Shown here in pieces: positions 17,570-27,300 of a stretch of 33,925 nucleotides of DNA. This DNA is from Alphaproteobacteria bacterium. Its GTDB lineage: Bacteria > Pseudomonadota > Alphaproteobacteria > UBA8366 > GCA-2717185. Every line of letters starts with the position of its first letter. Position 1 is the stretch's first letter. Location: assembly GCA_021774435.1 (NCBI GenBank), contig JAJFJB010000455.1, positions 1 to 33,925 on the forward strand. The letters run 5' to 3'. Made by a program: the position numbers and the translations under genes. The notes below the pieces were generated by a model. The model was not told the origin of the DNA. It worked only from the letters and a program-made list of their open reading frames with translations, and made no database searches.

Positions 17570-18069
17570 AACGTTGGTACGTTGTTTATACCCGAGCCGG
17601 TATGGAGAGGATGGCGTGCGGTCATCTCGAAAACCAGGGATACACAGTCTATTTGCCGCAACGGCTGAAGGAGCGCAAACACGCCCGCCGCGTCAATACG
17701 ATCAAAGTTCCCCTGTTTCCACGTTATCTCTTCATCGAATTGGATACAGAATGCGATCAGTGGCTTGCCGTTAACGGGACCTACGGGGTTTCCTATCTGA
17801 TTACGATGGGCGACCGTCCCTCCCCCGTTCCGCGGGGCGTTGTCGAAACGGTTCGCGAACGAGAAAACGAAGACGGCTTGGTAGAAATCGTCGAACCTGT
17901 CCCGTACACCACAGGCGACGTGGTCGAAATCACTCGAGGTCCCTTTGCCGACCAGACCGGTATTTTCCGGTGCGGCGACGACAAACAGCGCGTGACATTA
18001 CTCCTGAGTCTTCTCGGCCGCGAAATGGAAATTCGGCTTCCTGCGACTACCGTGCGCGCTTACGGGTGA
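17566..18069 (+). CDS. NusG-family transcription antiterminator paralog (RfaH/UpxY-like)
   Basis: A 167-residue protein with an N-terminal NGN domain (KRWYVVYTRAGMERMACGHLENQGYTVYLP; VPLFPRYLFIEL) and a C-terminal KOW domain (about 108-165: TGDVVEITRGPFADQTGIF). It starts directly at the NGN fold, like RfaH and other specialised paralogs. Such paralogs ride with RNA polymerase and suppress termination inside long polysaccharide operons. The gene is translationally coupled to the wHTH regulator and overlaps or abuts the next gene. Housekeeping NusG is unlikely, since that gene normally sits beside secE and ribosomal protein genes. Confidence 0.85.
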   Translation: MKRWYVVYTRAGMERMACGHLENQGYTVYLPQRLKERKHARRVNTIKVPLFPRYLFIELDTECDQWLAVNGTYGVSYLITMGDRPSPVPRGVVETVRERENEDGLVEIVEPVPYTTGDVVEITRGPFADQTGIFRCGDDKQRVTLLLSLLGREMEIRLPATTVRAYG

Positions 18070-18071
18070 AG

Positions 18072-19034
18072 ATGATCGTTCTCGCTGCGGCCGTCCTGAT
18101 CGCAACGGTCGTTGCAACGGGACTGGTCCTAAAGTTCTTGCGGCGGCGGGCCATTTTCGATCGTCCAAATGAACGCTCAAGCCACACCGGAATGATTCCA
18201 CGGGGCGGCGGCCTCGCCGTAGTCGCCGTCATCTTCGTCGCATGGACAGGCATTGCCCCGCCGTGGGAACATCTGGAGATTGCGACTGTTTTGTTCGCGG
18301 CGTTGTTGCTTGCCGGTGTTTCCTGGATCGATGACCTGCGATCCCTTCCGCCTTGGGTCCGCCTTTTCGCGCAAGCCGCCGCCGTGCTGCCCGCACTCGT
18401 CTGGCTTGGCCATAAGGCACCAATTTTCCAAGGCATTCTGCCAGGACCAGTCGACATCATCTTAGCCGGCCTTATGTGGCTGTGGTTTATCAACCTTTTT
18501 AATTTCATGGATGGAATCGATGGCATTACGGGGGTGGAAACCGCCAGTATTGGCGTTGGAATCGCATTTGTGACGGCGCAGTTCCACCCCTCTGGTGTTG
18601 ATCCCTTGCTTCCCACGGCTGTCGCGGCGGCGGCGCTTGGATTTCTGTGGTGGAACTGGCATCCGGCCAAAGTATTCCTCGGCGATGTTGGGAGTGTCCC
18701 TCTTGGATACTTGCTGGGATGGCTTCTATTGAACCTCGCCAGCGATGGGTTCTGGGCCGCGGCGTTTATCCTGCCATTGTATTACCTTACGGATGCAACA
18801 ATCACATTGGTACGCCGCGCAGCGCGCGGTGAGCGTGTTTGGGAGGCGCATCGCGAGCATTTCTATCAGCGCGCCGTTCAGAACGGTCGCAGCCACGCTG
18901 TGGTAAGTGTTGGGGTGGGTGTCTGCAACCTGGCCCTGCTCGGTCTTGCGGCGCTATCGTTGGTTTGGCCTTGGGAAGCTTTAGCTGCGGCGTTTGTCGT
19001 CGTTTTCGCTTTCTTGTTCTGGCTTTCCCGATAG
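18072..19034 (+). CDS. WecA/MraY-family polyprenyl-phosphate sugar-1-phosphate transferase
   Basis: A 320-residue polytopic membrane protein of the GT4 (MraY/WecA/WbpL) family. Family motifs are DRPNERSSHTGMIPRGGG (30-47), the metal-binding acid pair D87-D88 in WIDDLRSLP, NLFNFMDGIDGITG (141-154), VFLGDVGS and the cytoplasmic HREHFYQRAVQNGRSH near the C-terminus. It moves a sugar phosphate, often an N-acetylated amino sugar, from UDP-sugar to undecaprenyl phosphate, the first membrane step of O-antigen or capsule synthesis. The start is either ATG 18072 or GTG 18066, which would overlap the NusG-paralog stop. The frame extends further upstream but only within that gene. Confidence 0.88.
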   Translation: MIVLAAAVLIATVVATGLVLKFLRRRAIFDRPNERSSHTGMIPRGGGLAVVAVIFVAWTGIAPPWEHLEIATVLFAALLLAGVSWIDDLRSLPPWVRLFAQAAAVLPALVWLGHKAPIFQGILPGPVDIILAGLMWLWFINLFNFMDGIDGITGVETASIGVGIAFVTAQFHPSGVDPLLPTAVAAAALGFLWWNWHPAKVFLGDVGSVPLGYLLGWLLLNLASDGFWAAAFILPLYYLTDATITLVRRAARGERVWEAHREHFYQRAVQNGRSHAVVSVGVGVCNLALLGLAALSLVWPWEALAAAFVVVFAFLFWLSR

Positions 19035-19131
19035 GCAGCAATTTTACGGTGGCTATCTGAAGACTCTAATGCTGGCCGCTGCCCGTTGCGCGCTTGCGTC
19101 GGTCGTCAGAGGGGACTAATAAGGCCCGAAT

Positions 19132-21048
19132 ATGGCGACGATTCCTGTCCTAAGAAGAAGCCGCGCACGCATCGCCTACCTACATGATGTTTGCATGGCC
19201 GCGATATCCTTTCCGCTATCGCTCTATCTGCGCGTTGGTGGCGATATGCAATATTTTGTCGCCTCCTTCCTGACCGAAGGCCTGATTATCTTCACAGGTG
19301 TCGCGGCCGGCGTTTTCTGGTTCGCGAACATGTACAGGGGTGTCTGGCGCTACGCTTCACTCAACGACCTGCTGGCAATTACCAAAGCCGTATCTCTGGT
19401 CATCCTCATATTCCTGCCATTGCTGTTTCTAACGTCGCGTTTGCAGGATGTCCCCCGCTCACTACCTTTGATCAACTGGTTCGTTCTACTAGTCCTCCTT
19501 GGCGGCCCGCGCTTTCTGTATCGAATATTCAAAGACCGGCGGCTGGAACATGTCCTGGAACGCGATAGCGCCAACCGAGTTCCCGCTCTCTTAATTGGCG
19601 CGGGAGACGCAGCGGAGTTGTTCATCCGCGAACAAGCAAGAGACAAATCGGCACCGTATAAGTTGGTTGGCGTCATCGACGAGACCGGCAGACGCGTAGG
19701 GCGTGAGATTCATGGCATCCCGGTGCTTGGCAGCCTCGATGAAATCGAACCGCTTATCGAACAAAAACTCAGGGTTAAACCCCAGCGCCTAATTCTAACG
19801 CATGATCGTATCGATGGGGGAGAAGTCCGCAATCTCCTCACCCTGGCGGATCGCCATGGGATGACCCTGGGAAGACTGCCTCGTTTGGCGGAATTGAAGG
19901 ACGAATTGAGCGACCGGCTGGATATTCGCCCGGTCGCCGTGGAAGATCTACTTGGGCGTCCCCGCACCGTGCTCGACCGAGACGCCATGCGCGCACTGGT
20001 GAAAGGCCGCCGCGTCCTGGTGACGGGCGCAGGCGGGACCATAGGCTCGGAACTCGTCCGGCAAATCGCCGTAAACGACCCGGCAGCACTGGTCCTGTTG
20101 GATAGCTCCGAATACCTACTCTATGAAATTGACATGGAAATCGCGCGGTCCCATCCGACGCTCGATCGTCGACCCGTTCTAGGCAATGTCAGAGACCGCG
20201 ACCGCATCGATGACGTTATCTCGCGCGAATCGCCTGAATTGGTCTTCCATGCCGCCGCCCTGAAACATGTCCCGATGGTTGAGCGAAACCCTAATGAAGG
20301 CGTCCTGACGAATGTAATCGGTACCCGCAATGTCGCCGATGCCTGTCAATCGGCCGGTGTCCGGTTGATGGTGCAGATTTCGACAGACAAAGCCGTGAAC
20401 CCTGCGAACGTCATGGGCGCGACAAAACGGCTCGCAGAGGGTTATTGCCAAGCGTTGGATTTGTCGCAACGCAGCAAAGATGGAACACGGTTTGTTGTCG
20501 TGCGGTTTGGGAACGTTCTTGGATCGACAGGGTCCGTGGTGCCGTTGTTTCAACGGCAGCTCGCAGAAGGCGGTCCCTTGACCGTAACCGATCCAGAAAT
20601 GACCCGTTACTTCATGACCGTTCAGGAAGCCGTCGAGTTGGTTCTGCAAGCCTCCGCACTTGGAATCGCCGATGGTGAGACCGAAGGTAGAATATTTGTT
20701 CTCGATATGGGCGAACCAGTCCGAATTCTTGATCTCGCGCGACAGATCATTCGTCTCGCCGGTTTGCAACCTGACCAGGACATCAAGATCGACATCATCG
20801 GTCTTCGGCCCGGCGAAAAACTGCACGAGGTCCTGTTGCACCAGAATGAAACACCAATCCCAACAGCGTGCGAAGGTCTGACGTTGGCCGCCCCCCGGAC
20901 TCCGGACTTGGCACTCATGGTGCGTACCATCGACGAATTGGAGCGAACCGCAAAGGCACGGGATACCGAGAGAACGCTTACCTTGTTGCATCGTCTCGTA
21001 CCGGAATTTGAAAGTGGTGGTACCGGAAGAACAGCCGCTGCGCTGTAA
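19132..21048 (+). CDS. CapD/WbpM-like nucleoside-diphosphate sugar 4,6-dehydratase, membrane-anchored
   Basis: A 638-residue protein with four predicted membrane segments in residues about 18-130, a CoA-binding-like Rossmann domain (about 148-275) and an extended SDR domain (about 290-600). The NAD motif is TGAGGTIG (298-305). The catalytic region is QISTDKAVNPANVMGATK, with M428 where most SDR enzymes have tyrosine and K432 retained. This S-M-K arrangement is the known state of WbpM-type UDP-GlcNAc 4,6-dehydratases. The product would be a 4-keto-6-deoxy sugar such as a precursor of QuiNAc or FucNAc. AAGG lies about 8 bases before the ATG. A 97-base gap to the preceding gene shows no gene. 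Together with the WecA-like enzyme it suggests a glycan starting with a modified amino sugar. Confidence 0.9.
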   Translation: MATIPVLRRSRARIAYLHDVCMAAISFPLSLYLRVGGDMQYFVASFLTEGLIIFTGVAAGVFWFANMYRGVWRYASLNDLLAITKAVSLVILIFLPLLFLTSRLQDVPRSLPLINWFVLLVLLGGPRFLYRIFKDRRLEHVLERDSANRVPALLIGAGDAAELFIREQARDKSAPYKLVGVIDETGRRVGREIHGIPVLGSLDEIEPLIEQKLRVKPQRLILTHDRIDGGEVRNLLTLADRHGMTLGRLPRLAELKDELSDRLDIRPVAVEDLLGRPRTVLDRDAMRALVKGRRVLVTGAGGTIGSELVRQIAVNDPAALVLLDSSEYLLYEIDMEIARSHPTLDRRPVLGNVRDRDRIDDVISRESPELVFHAAALKHVPMVERNPNEGVLTNVIGTRNVADACQSAGVRLMVQISTDKAVNPANVMGATKRLAEGYCQALDLSQRSKDGTRFVVVRFGNVLGSTGSVVPLFQRQLAEGGPLTVTDPEMTRYFMTVQEAVELVLQASALGIADGETEGRIFVLDMGEPVRILDLARQIIRLAGLQPDQDIKIDIIGLRPGEKLHEVLLHQNETPIPTACEGLTLAAPRTPDLALMVRTIDELERTAKARDTERTLTLLHRLVPEFESGGTGRTAAAL

Positions 21049-21096
21049 CATCAAATGCTGGAGGCGCAGGAAGCGCCAGATTTAATGGAGTAAAAT

Positions 21097-22650
21097 ATGG
21101 CCGACAGTAAAATCGCGCGTGCGCTGATTTCGGTTTCCGACAAAACGGGACTGGTCCCATTCGGTGAATTTCTCGCGAGCCAAGGCGTACGGCTCCTTTC
21201 GACGGGCGGGTCCGCACGCACTCTGCGTGATGCCGGGCTAGCGGTAACGGAAGTTGCGGACCACACCGACTTTCCCGAAATGCTCGATGGCCGCGTCAAG
21301 ACACTGCACCCGAAGATACATGGCGGTATCCTTGGCCGTCGAGACGTCGACGCCCACCGCATGGCCATGGAAGCCCACGATATCGCACCAATCGACCTGG
21401 TCGTGGTCAATCTTTATCCCTTCGAAGAGACCGTGGCACGCGGTGCCGATTTTGAGGAATGCGTCGAAAATATCGATATCGGTGGCCCTGCCTTGATTCG
21501 TGCCGCCGCGAAAAACCATGACTTTGTTACCGTCATCACCAACCCATCCGATTATGACGACGTGACCGAGGAAATGACGAAGGGCGAGGGCGCAACCACA
21601 TTGGAATTACGCCGCCGCCTCGCCGCAACGGCATACGCACGAACCGCGGCCTATGATGCAAACATTTCCGCCTGGTTCGAAATTCAACGCGGTGACGTAT
21701 TCCCAAGCCGGATGGCGGGAAGCGGGGTCCTTAAGCAAAAACTGCGCTACGGCGAAAACCCGCACCAGGAAGCGGCACTTTATTTAAGCGGACGGTCTCG
21801 TCCCGGGGTTGCCCTGGCGAGCCAAATTCAGGGCAAGGAGTTGAGCTACAACAATATCAACGATACCGACGCCGCCTTCGAACTCGTGTCGGAATTCAAA
21901 GACCCAGCCGTGGCAATCATCAAGCATGCGAACCCCTGCGGCGTCGCAGTTGGCGAGACGACCCTCGATGCGTATCGGCATGCGCATGCGTGCGATCCGG
22001 TTAGCGCCTTCGGCGGCATCGTGGCGCTGAACCGGCCGCTCGACGGCGACATGGCGCGTGCCATCGGCGAAATTTTCGTTGAAGTCGTCATCGCGCCGGA
22101 GGCAGACGCCGAAGCCCGTGCCATGTTTGAGGAAAAAAAGAACCTCCGCTTGCTTGTTACCGGCGGCATGCCGGACGCTGGCGCTGTCGGCATGAACATG
22201 AAAACCATCGCTGGTGGCTTCCTCATGCAAGGACGGGACAACGGCCGAATCGAACGGGACGATCTGAAGTTCGTTACGAAGCGGGCACCGACCGACCGCG
22301 AAATCGAGGACATGCTCTTTGCCTTCAAAGTCTGTAAACACACCAAGTCGAATGCCATCATCTATGTCCGCGACGGAGTCACGGTCGGCATCGGCGCAGG
22401 ACAGATGAGCCGGATCGACTCGGCGCAAATTGCGGCAATCAAGTCCAAGGACCATTTAGGAACGGAAGGCTCCGTCGTAGCTTCCGACGCCTTCTTTCCC
22501 TTCGCTGACGGTCTGATCGCCGCCATCGAAGCCGGCGCCACAGCCGTTATCCAGCCCGGCGGCTCAATCCGAGACGAGGAAGTTATCACTGCTGCCGACG
22601 ACGCTGGCATCGCGATGGCCTTCACCAATATGCGCCACTTTCGGCATTGA
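21097..22650 (+). CDS. purH: Bifunctional AICAR formyltransferase / IMP cyclohydrolase
   Basis: A 517-residue protein of normal PurH length. The N-terminal MGS-like IMP cyclohydrolase domain has [50 protein letters not shown] and NLYPFEETV. The C-terminal AICAR transformylase domain has [37 protein letters not shown] and the closing [25 protein letters not shown]. It performs the last two steps of de novo IMP synthesis. GGAG lies 8-11 bases before the ATG. In many alphaproteobacteria purH follows the rsmB - heparinase-like block directly (from memory); here about 11.9 kb of accessory genes lie between. Confidence 0.96.
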   Translation: MADSKIARALISVSDKTGLVPFGEFLASQGVRLLSTGGSARTLRDAGLAVTEVADHTDFPEMLDGRVKTLHPKIHGGILGRRDVDAHRMAMEAHDIAPIDLVVVNLYPFEETVARGADFEECVENIDIGGPALIRAAAKNHDFVTVITNPSDYDDVTEEMTKGEGATTLELRRRLAATAYARTAAYDANISAWFEIQRGDVFPSRMAGSGVLKQKLRYGENPHQEAALYLSGRSRPGVALASQIQGKELSYNNINDTDAAFELVSEFKDPAVAIIKHANPCGVAVGETTLDAYRHAHACDPVSAFGGIVALNRPLDGDMARAIGEIFVEVVIAPEADAEARAMFEEKKNLRLLVTGGMPDAGAVGMNMKTIAGGFLMQGRDNGRIERDDLKFVTKRAPTDREIEDMLFAFKVCKHTKSNAIIYVRDGVTVGIGAGQMSRIDSAQIAAIKSKDHLGTEGSVVASDAFFPFADGLIAAIEAGATAVIQPGGSIRDEEVITAADDAGIAMAFTNMRHFRH

Positions 22651-22668
22651 TTCGTTCAACTGACCTAA

Positions 22669-23928
22669 CTACTTCGGTTCGCGAACGCGCATCAACAAAA
22701 TCAAACCGGCGGTAAAAAAGACCACAATGACGCCCATACCCACGCGCTGACTGTTGGTCGCGGTGGTGACAGCCGCGAGTGCAAACGGGCCCAGGAAACC
22801 CGTCGCCTTTCCCGAAAAAGCATAGAGGCCGAACATCTCCGTGCGCATCTCTATTGGCGCAAGCCGCGCCATCAGGGACCGGGATGCCGATTGCGCGGGG
22901 CCAACGAAAACCCCTAACGCGGTTCCCAGTATCCAGAACCATATTACCGAGTCGATCATGAGCATCGCGGTACTCAAACCGATCAGTGCCGACACCGACA
23001 CGATGATGACCGGTTTCGCGCCAACATAATCGTCCATCCAGGCGAAACCGGCCGCGCCCAGCCCGGCCGTGACGTTGAGCACGATGCCGAACTTGATGAC
23101 ATCGCCCAACTCCATCCCAAACGAACCCGCCGCGTAGATACCGCCAAAGGCGAACAAGGTCCCAAGACCGTCCGTGTAGAGCATTCGGGCGATCAGAAAC
23201 CAAAAGATATTCTTGTATCGTCGCACATGGCGAAAAGTATCGACCAACTCGTCAACACCGACCCGCAACGCTTCGCGCATCGAGCGGGCGGTCGACGGCA
23301 CATCCGGCGTAAAGAGAAAAAGCGGTATGGAAAATACCGTATACCAAGCGGCGACAAGCAAGACGACGGCACGGATATTTTCGGCATTCTGCGTCGATAT
23401 GCCGAACCAAGGCGTCTCAGTTTGGACGAACCCAAGGAGACACATAACCAGGGCCGCCAGGCCACCGACGTAGCCAAGGCCCCAACCCCAGCCGGACACA
23501 CGCCCGATATGCGACTCAGGTGCAATTTCCGGCAACATGGCATTATAGAACACCATCGTAAGTTCGAATGCCACGCTCGCCAACGTAACGAAGCATAGCG
23601 CCCATAGGGCAAATTTCGGGTCGGGATAAGTAAACCAGAGCATGGCCGTCGCGCCCACGCAAAGCCCTGTAAATGACGCCAGCCATGGTTTTCGCCGCCC
23701 GCGTTTGTCTGCAACGGCGCCCACAACGGGACTCAAAACCGCAACGACAAGTCCTGCCAACCCGAGCGCCCATCCCCATTGAGCGGAGCCTATCTCCGGC
23801 GAATCCGCGACCGCTTTGGTAAAGTAGGTCCCGAAAATAAACGTGCCGATTACAGTCGGAAATGCCGAATTCGCCCAATCGTAGAAACACCAGGAAATCA
23901 GCGCGCGGCGATCGCTCAATTTGGACAA
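22669..23928 (-). CDS. MFS transporter, UMF1/Atg22-like
   Basis: A 419-residue protein with about twelve hydrophobic membrane segments. The N-terminal CFYDWANSAFPTVIGTFIFGTYF is the hallmark of the UMF1 (vacuole effluxer Atg22-like) branch. The MFS loop motif appears as GAVADKRGRRKPWL, and GPAQSASRSLMARL lies in the second half. Yeast Atg22 exports amino acids from the vacuole, while bacterial substrates are largely unknown. The start is TTG at 23928, with no good ribosome site and no upstream alternative, so expression may be low. It is convergent with purH, 18 bases between stop codons. Confidence 0.86.
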   Translation of the reverse strand: MSKLSDRRALISWCFYDWANSAFPTVIGTFIFGTYFTKAVADSPEIGSAQWGWALGLAGLVVAVLSPVVGAVADKRGRRKPWLASFTGLCVGATAMLWFTYPDPKFALWALCFVTLASVAFELTMVFYNAMLPEIAPESHIGRVSGWGWGLGYVGGLAALVMCLLGFVQTETPWFGISTQNAENIRAVVLLVAAWYTVFSIPLFLFTPDVPSTARSMREALRVGVDELVDTFRHVRRYKNIFWFLIARMLYTDGLGTLFAFGGIYAAGSFGMELGDVIKFGIVLNVTAGLGAAGFAWMDDYVGAKPVIIVSVSALIGLSTAMLMIDSVIWFWILGTALGVFVGPAQSASRSLMARLAPIEMRTEMFGLYAFSGKATGFLGPFALAAVTTATNSQRVGMGVIVVFFTAGLILLMRVREPK

Positions 23929-24006
23929 AACACACCGTTGGAACTTGAATCGAAGGCCCGTAGCATGCCAGTTACTGAGGCAACCTAAAACAACAAAGGA
24001 ACGGCT

Positions 24007-24327
24007 ATGATCATCACCACGACATCTTCAGTCGAAGGTCGCAAAATCACCGAATATTTTGGTATTTGCACGGGCGAAACAATACTCGGCGCGAACGTTG
24101 TCCGGGATATGTTTGCCGGCGTCCGCGACTTCGTCGGCGGCCGTTCAGGTTCCTACGAAAAAGTGATTCGCGCCGCGAAGGACGCGGCGATTGAGGACAT
24201 GCAGTCACATGCGGAAGAACTCGGTGGCAATGCGATTGTGGGCGTCGACCTCGATTATGAAGTCGTGGGCGACAAGGGCTCCATGATGATGGTTGTCGCA
24301 AGCGGAACCGCCGTTCGCATCGAGTAG
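24007..24327 (+). CDS. YbjQ family protein (heavy-metal-binding domain, DUF74)
   Basis: A 106-residue protein with [51 protein letters not shown] at its start, given here in pieces: [19 protein letters not shown] and GGRSGSYE. The second half has [17 protein letters not shown]. These define the YbjQ/DUF74 family, small pentameric proteins with no proven function; the heavy-metal label is historical. AAAGGAA lies about 7 bases before the ATG. The gene is convergent with NAD-GDH, 14 bases between stops, and divergent from the MFS gene. Confidence 0.9.
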   Translation: MIITTTSSVEGRKITEYFGICTGETILGANVVRDMFAGVRDFVGGRSGSYEKVIRAAKDAAIEDMQSHAEELGGNAIVGVDLDYEVVGDKGSMMMVVASGTAVRIE

Positions 24328-24341
24328 CAACCGTGCAGGGG

Positions 24342-27300
24342 CTAGCGAGAGACCAGGCCCCGCAATTCGCGGTTGGCGACCGCGAGCATGGCAAGATCGA
24401 CCTGACCGATCGTTTCGAGCTCACCTATCAGACCTTCGACCCGGTCGACAAGATCGTGCCGGGATCCGACCCAGCTATCTATCGCATTCGCGCCCGTTCC
24501 ACCGATACCGAGCACCTTTATGGTAAGCTCGCTTTGCGTGCCCCACATGTCATCAATGATCGCTTCGACCGCGAGCTTATGCCACGTGCTGTCCGGCGTC
24601 AGGCGGTTCGCGCCGCGGCGCAACCAATCAAGCCGAAAACGGCTGCCGACCGCAAAGTAGGTCCGCGCGGTCTCAATCACCGGCTTATCAGCGTCCCCGG
24701 CTATGCGGATAATATCGCAGGCGGTTGACAACATTTTGAGTGCACCAATGCGCTGCGACAACATTTCTGGAACACCTGGACCGACGAATCGCGTGGTGCG
24801 TTGCGCAACGTCCTCTCGTTGATCCGGTTGCAGAACATCGTCCATCTGCGCACCGAGCGTCTTGATGCCTGGTGCAAATTCCGCCATGAGCTTAGTGATA
24901 TCCAGGGGGTGATCGACATTGCGCAAAAACCATTGCGTCGTACGATCCACGGTGCGGCCGATTTCCCGCAACATTAGTGTCTGCGCATCCGTCGAAACCT
25001 TATTGTCTAACACTTCAATTTCAGCCCAGATCGAGCGTAACCGAAACGCCTCTCGGACGACCGTATAGGCCCGCGCTATTTCCGGCGACTCCAGACCCGT
25101 TCGGATTCGCATTTCGTTGACAAATGTCGGCCCGGTGCGATTGATCATCGAATTGGTCACCGATGTCGCGACGATTTCACGACGCAAGGTATGCTGTTCG
25201 ATTGCATCATGATGGCGTTCGCGCAACGCCATCGGAAAATATCGTGACAGATCGCCTTCAAGAAGCGGATCATCCGGCAGATTGGATTGTAAAAGTTCTT
25301 CGTAAGTCGCGTTCTTTGCATACGCCAATAGAACAGCGATCTCCGGTCTCGTCAGACCGACCTTCGTTGATTCCAACCCATCAATCGTTTCGTCATCCGG
25401 CAAGAACTCAATTGCCCGGTCCAATATGCCAGCGCGTTCCAGGGACCGCATAAGCCGCTGATGACGATCCAGCAAGCGATAGGCTTGGCTTTCCTCGACC
25501 GTGATCGCCTGTGTCTGCGCGTAGTTGTCGTCAAGGCACAACAATCCGACATCGTCGGTCATCTCTACGAGCATACTGTTGCGCTGCTTGTCCGTCATAT
25601 CACCACGGCCGACAACGCTGCCAAGTGCGATTTTGATATTCACTTCATGGTCCGAACAATCCACGCCGGCAGAGTTATCAATCGAGTCGCTATTGATACG
25701 GCCACCGGCACGGGCAAACTCGATACGGCCGTTCTGCGTCACACCCAGATTGGCACCCTCACCCACAACTTTGCATCGTAATTGATTGCCGTTGATCCGA
25801 AGTCCGTCATTCGCACGGTCGCCGGCATCGCTATGAGACTCGAATGATGCCTTGATATAAGTGCCAATGCCGCCGAACCACAGCAGATCCACTTCCGCGC
25901 ACAACATTGCGGCAATGAGCTCGTTCGGTGTTAAAGTCGCTTCCTTGAAACCGAACAATTTTTGCATTTCCGGCGTCAGCGTCACCGACTTGGCACTGCG
26001 GTCGATGATGCCACCGCCTTTGGAAATAAGCGCCGCGTTGTAATCGCTCCAACTGCTGCGCGGCAAATCAAATAGGCGCTTGCGTTCGGCAAAACTGACC
26101 GCGGGATCCGGGTCAGGATCGATGAAAATATGAAGATGATTGAACGCGCCAACGAGACGAATATGTTCGGACAGAAGCATACCGTTGCCGAAAACGTCGC
26201 CTGACATATCGCCACAGCCGACAACCGAAAACTCTTGCATCTGCGTGTCATGGCCTATTTCGCGGAAATGGCGTTTTACGGATTCCCACGCACCACGTGC
26301 GGTAATGCCCATTTTCTTGTGGTCGTAGCCTTCGGACCCGCCTGAAGCGAATGCGTCACCAAGCCAATAGCCGAGCGATACGGCTATTTCATTGGCAATA
26401 TCCGAGAACGTTGCCGTGCCCTTGTCTGCCGCAACAACAAGATAGGAATCATCCGGATCCTTGCGCACGACCCGATCCGGGGGCACTACGGCGCCATCGG
26501 CCAAATTGTCCGTAATTTCAAGCATCCCGCGAACAAAGGTCTGGTAGCAGGCGACTCCCTCGGCCTGGAACGCTTCCCGATCACTTGGCGGCGGCGCCTT
26601 CTTGAGAACGAATCCGCCCTTGGAGCCGACCGGCACGATCACCGCATTCTTGACCTGTTGCGCCTTCACGAGACCCAGGATTTCCGTCCGGAAATCTTCC
26701 CGGCGATCGGACCAGCGCAAGCCGCCGCGCGCGACCATGCCGAACCGAAGATGTACCGCCTCGAAGCGCGGGCTGTAGACGGAAATCTCGCGCAGCGGAC
26801 GCGGCTCCGGCAGGTCTTCGATTTCCTGACTGTTGAACTTGAACGATAGATACGGCACCGGGGCGCCATCAGCCGTCGTCTGAAAGAAGTTCGTTCGTAA
26901 TGTCTGCTGCATGAGATTGAGATAGCGGCGGAGGATTCGGTCTTCGTCTAGATTGGCGACACGGTCCAACTCCTGGTCAATCGCCATTTGCACCGTCGCT
27001 TCAAGACCTTCGCGATCCCCTTCGAAATCAGGATCGAAGCGGAGCTTGAAAAGACGTACGAGTAGGCGCGTCAGATCCGGGTAGCTGGCCAGCGTTTCTT
27101 CCATATAGGTCTGGCTGAACGGAATGCGCGCTTGACGCAAATATTTGCAGTAAGCGCGTAGCATGACCACTTCCCGCCATTCCAGATTCGCGCAAAGAAC
27201 GAGCCGGTTGAAACCATCATCCTCAACATCGCCGGCCCAAACGCGTGCGAAGCTGTCATGGAAAACCTGACGAACCGCGGTGTAGTCAACGCTGGATCCA

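Noticed and set aside
21058-21079. GGCGC-aggaa-GCGCC hairpin after the dehydratase gene as terminator
   Set aside because: The stem is five pairs, with only a short AT stretch after it, and purH starts 18 bases later. Readthrough into purH is equally likely.
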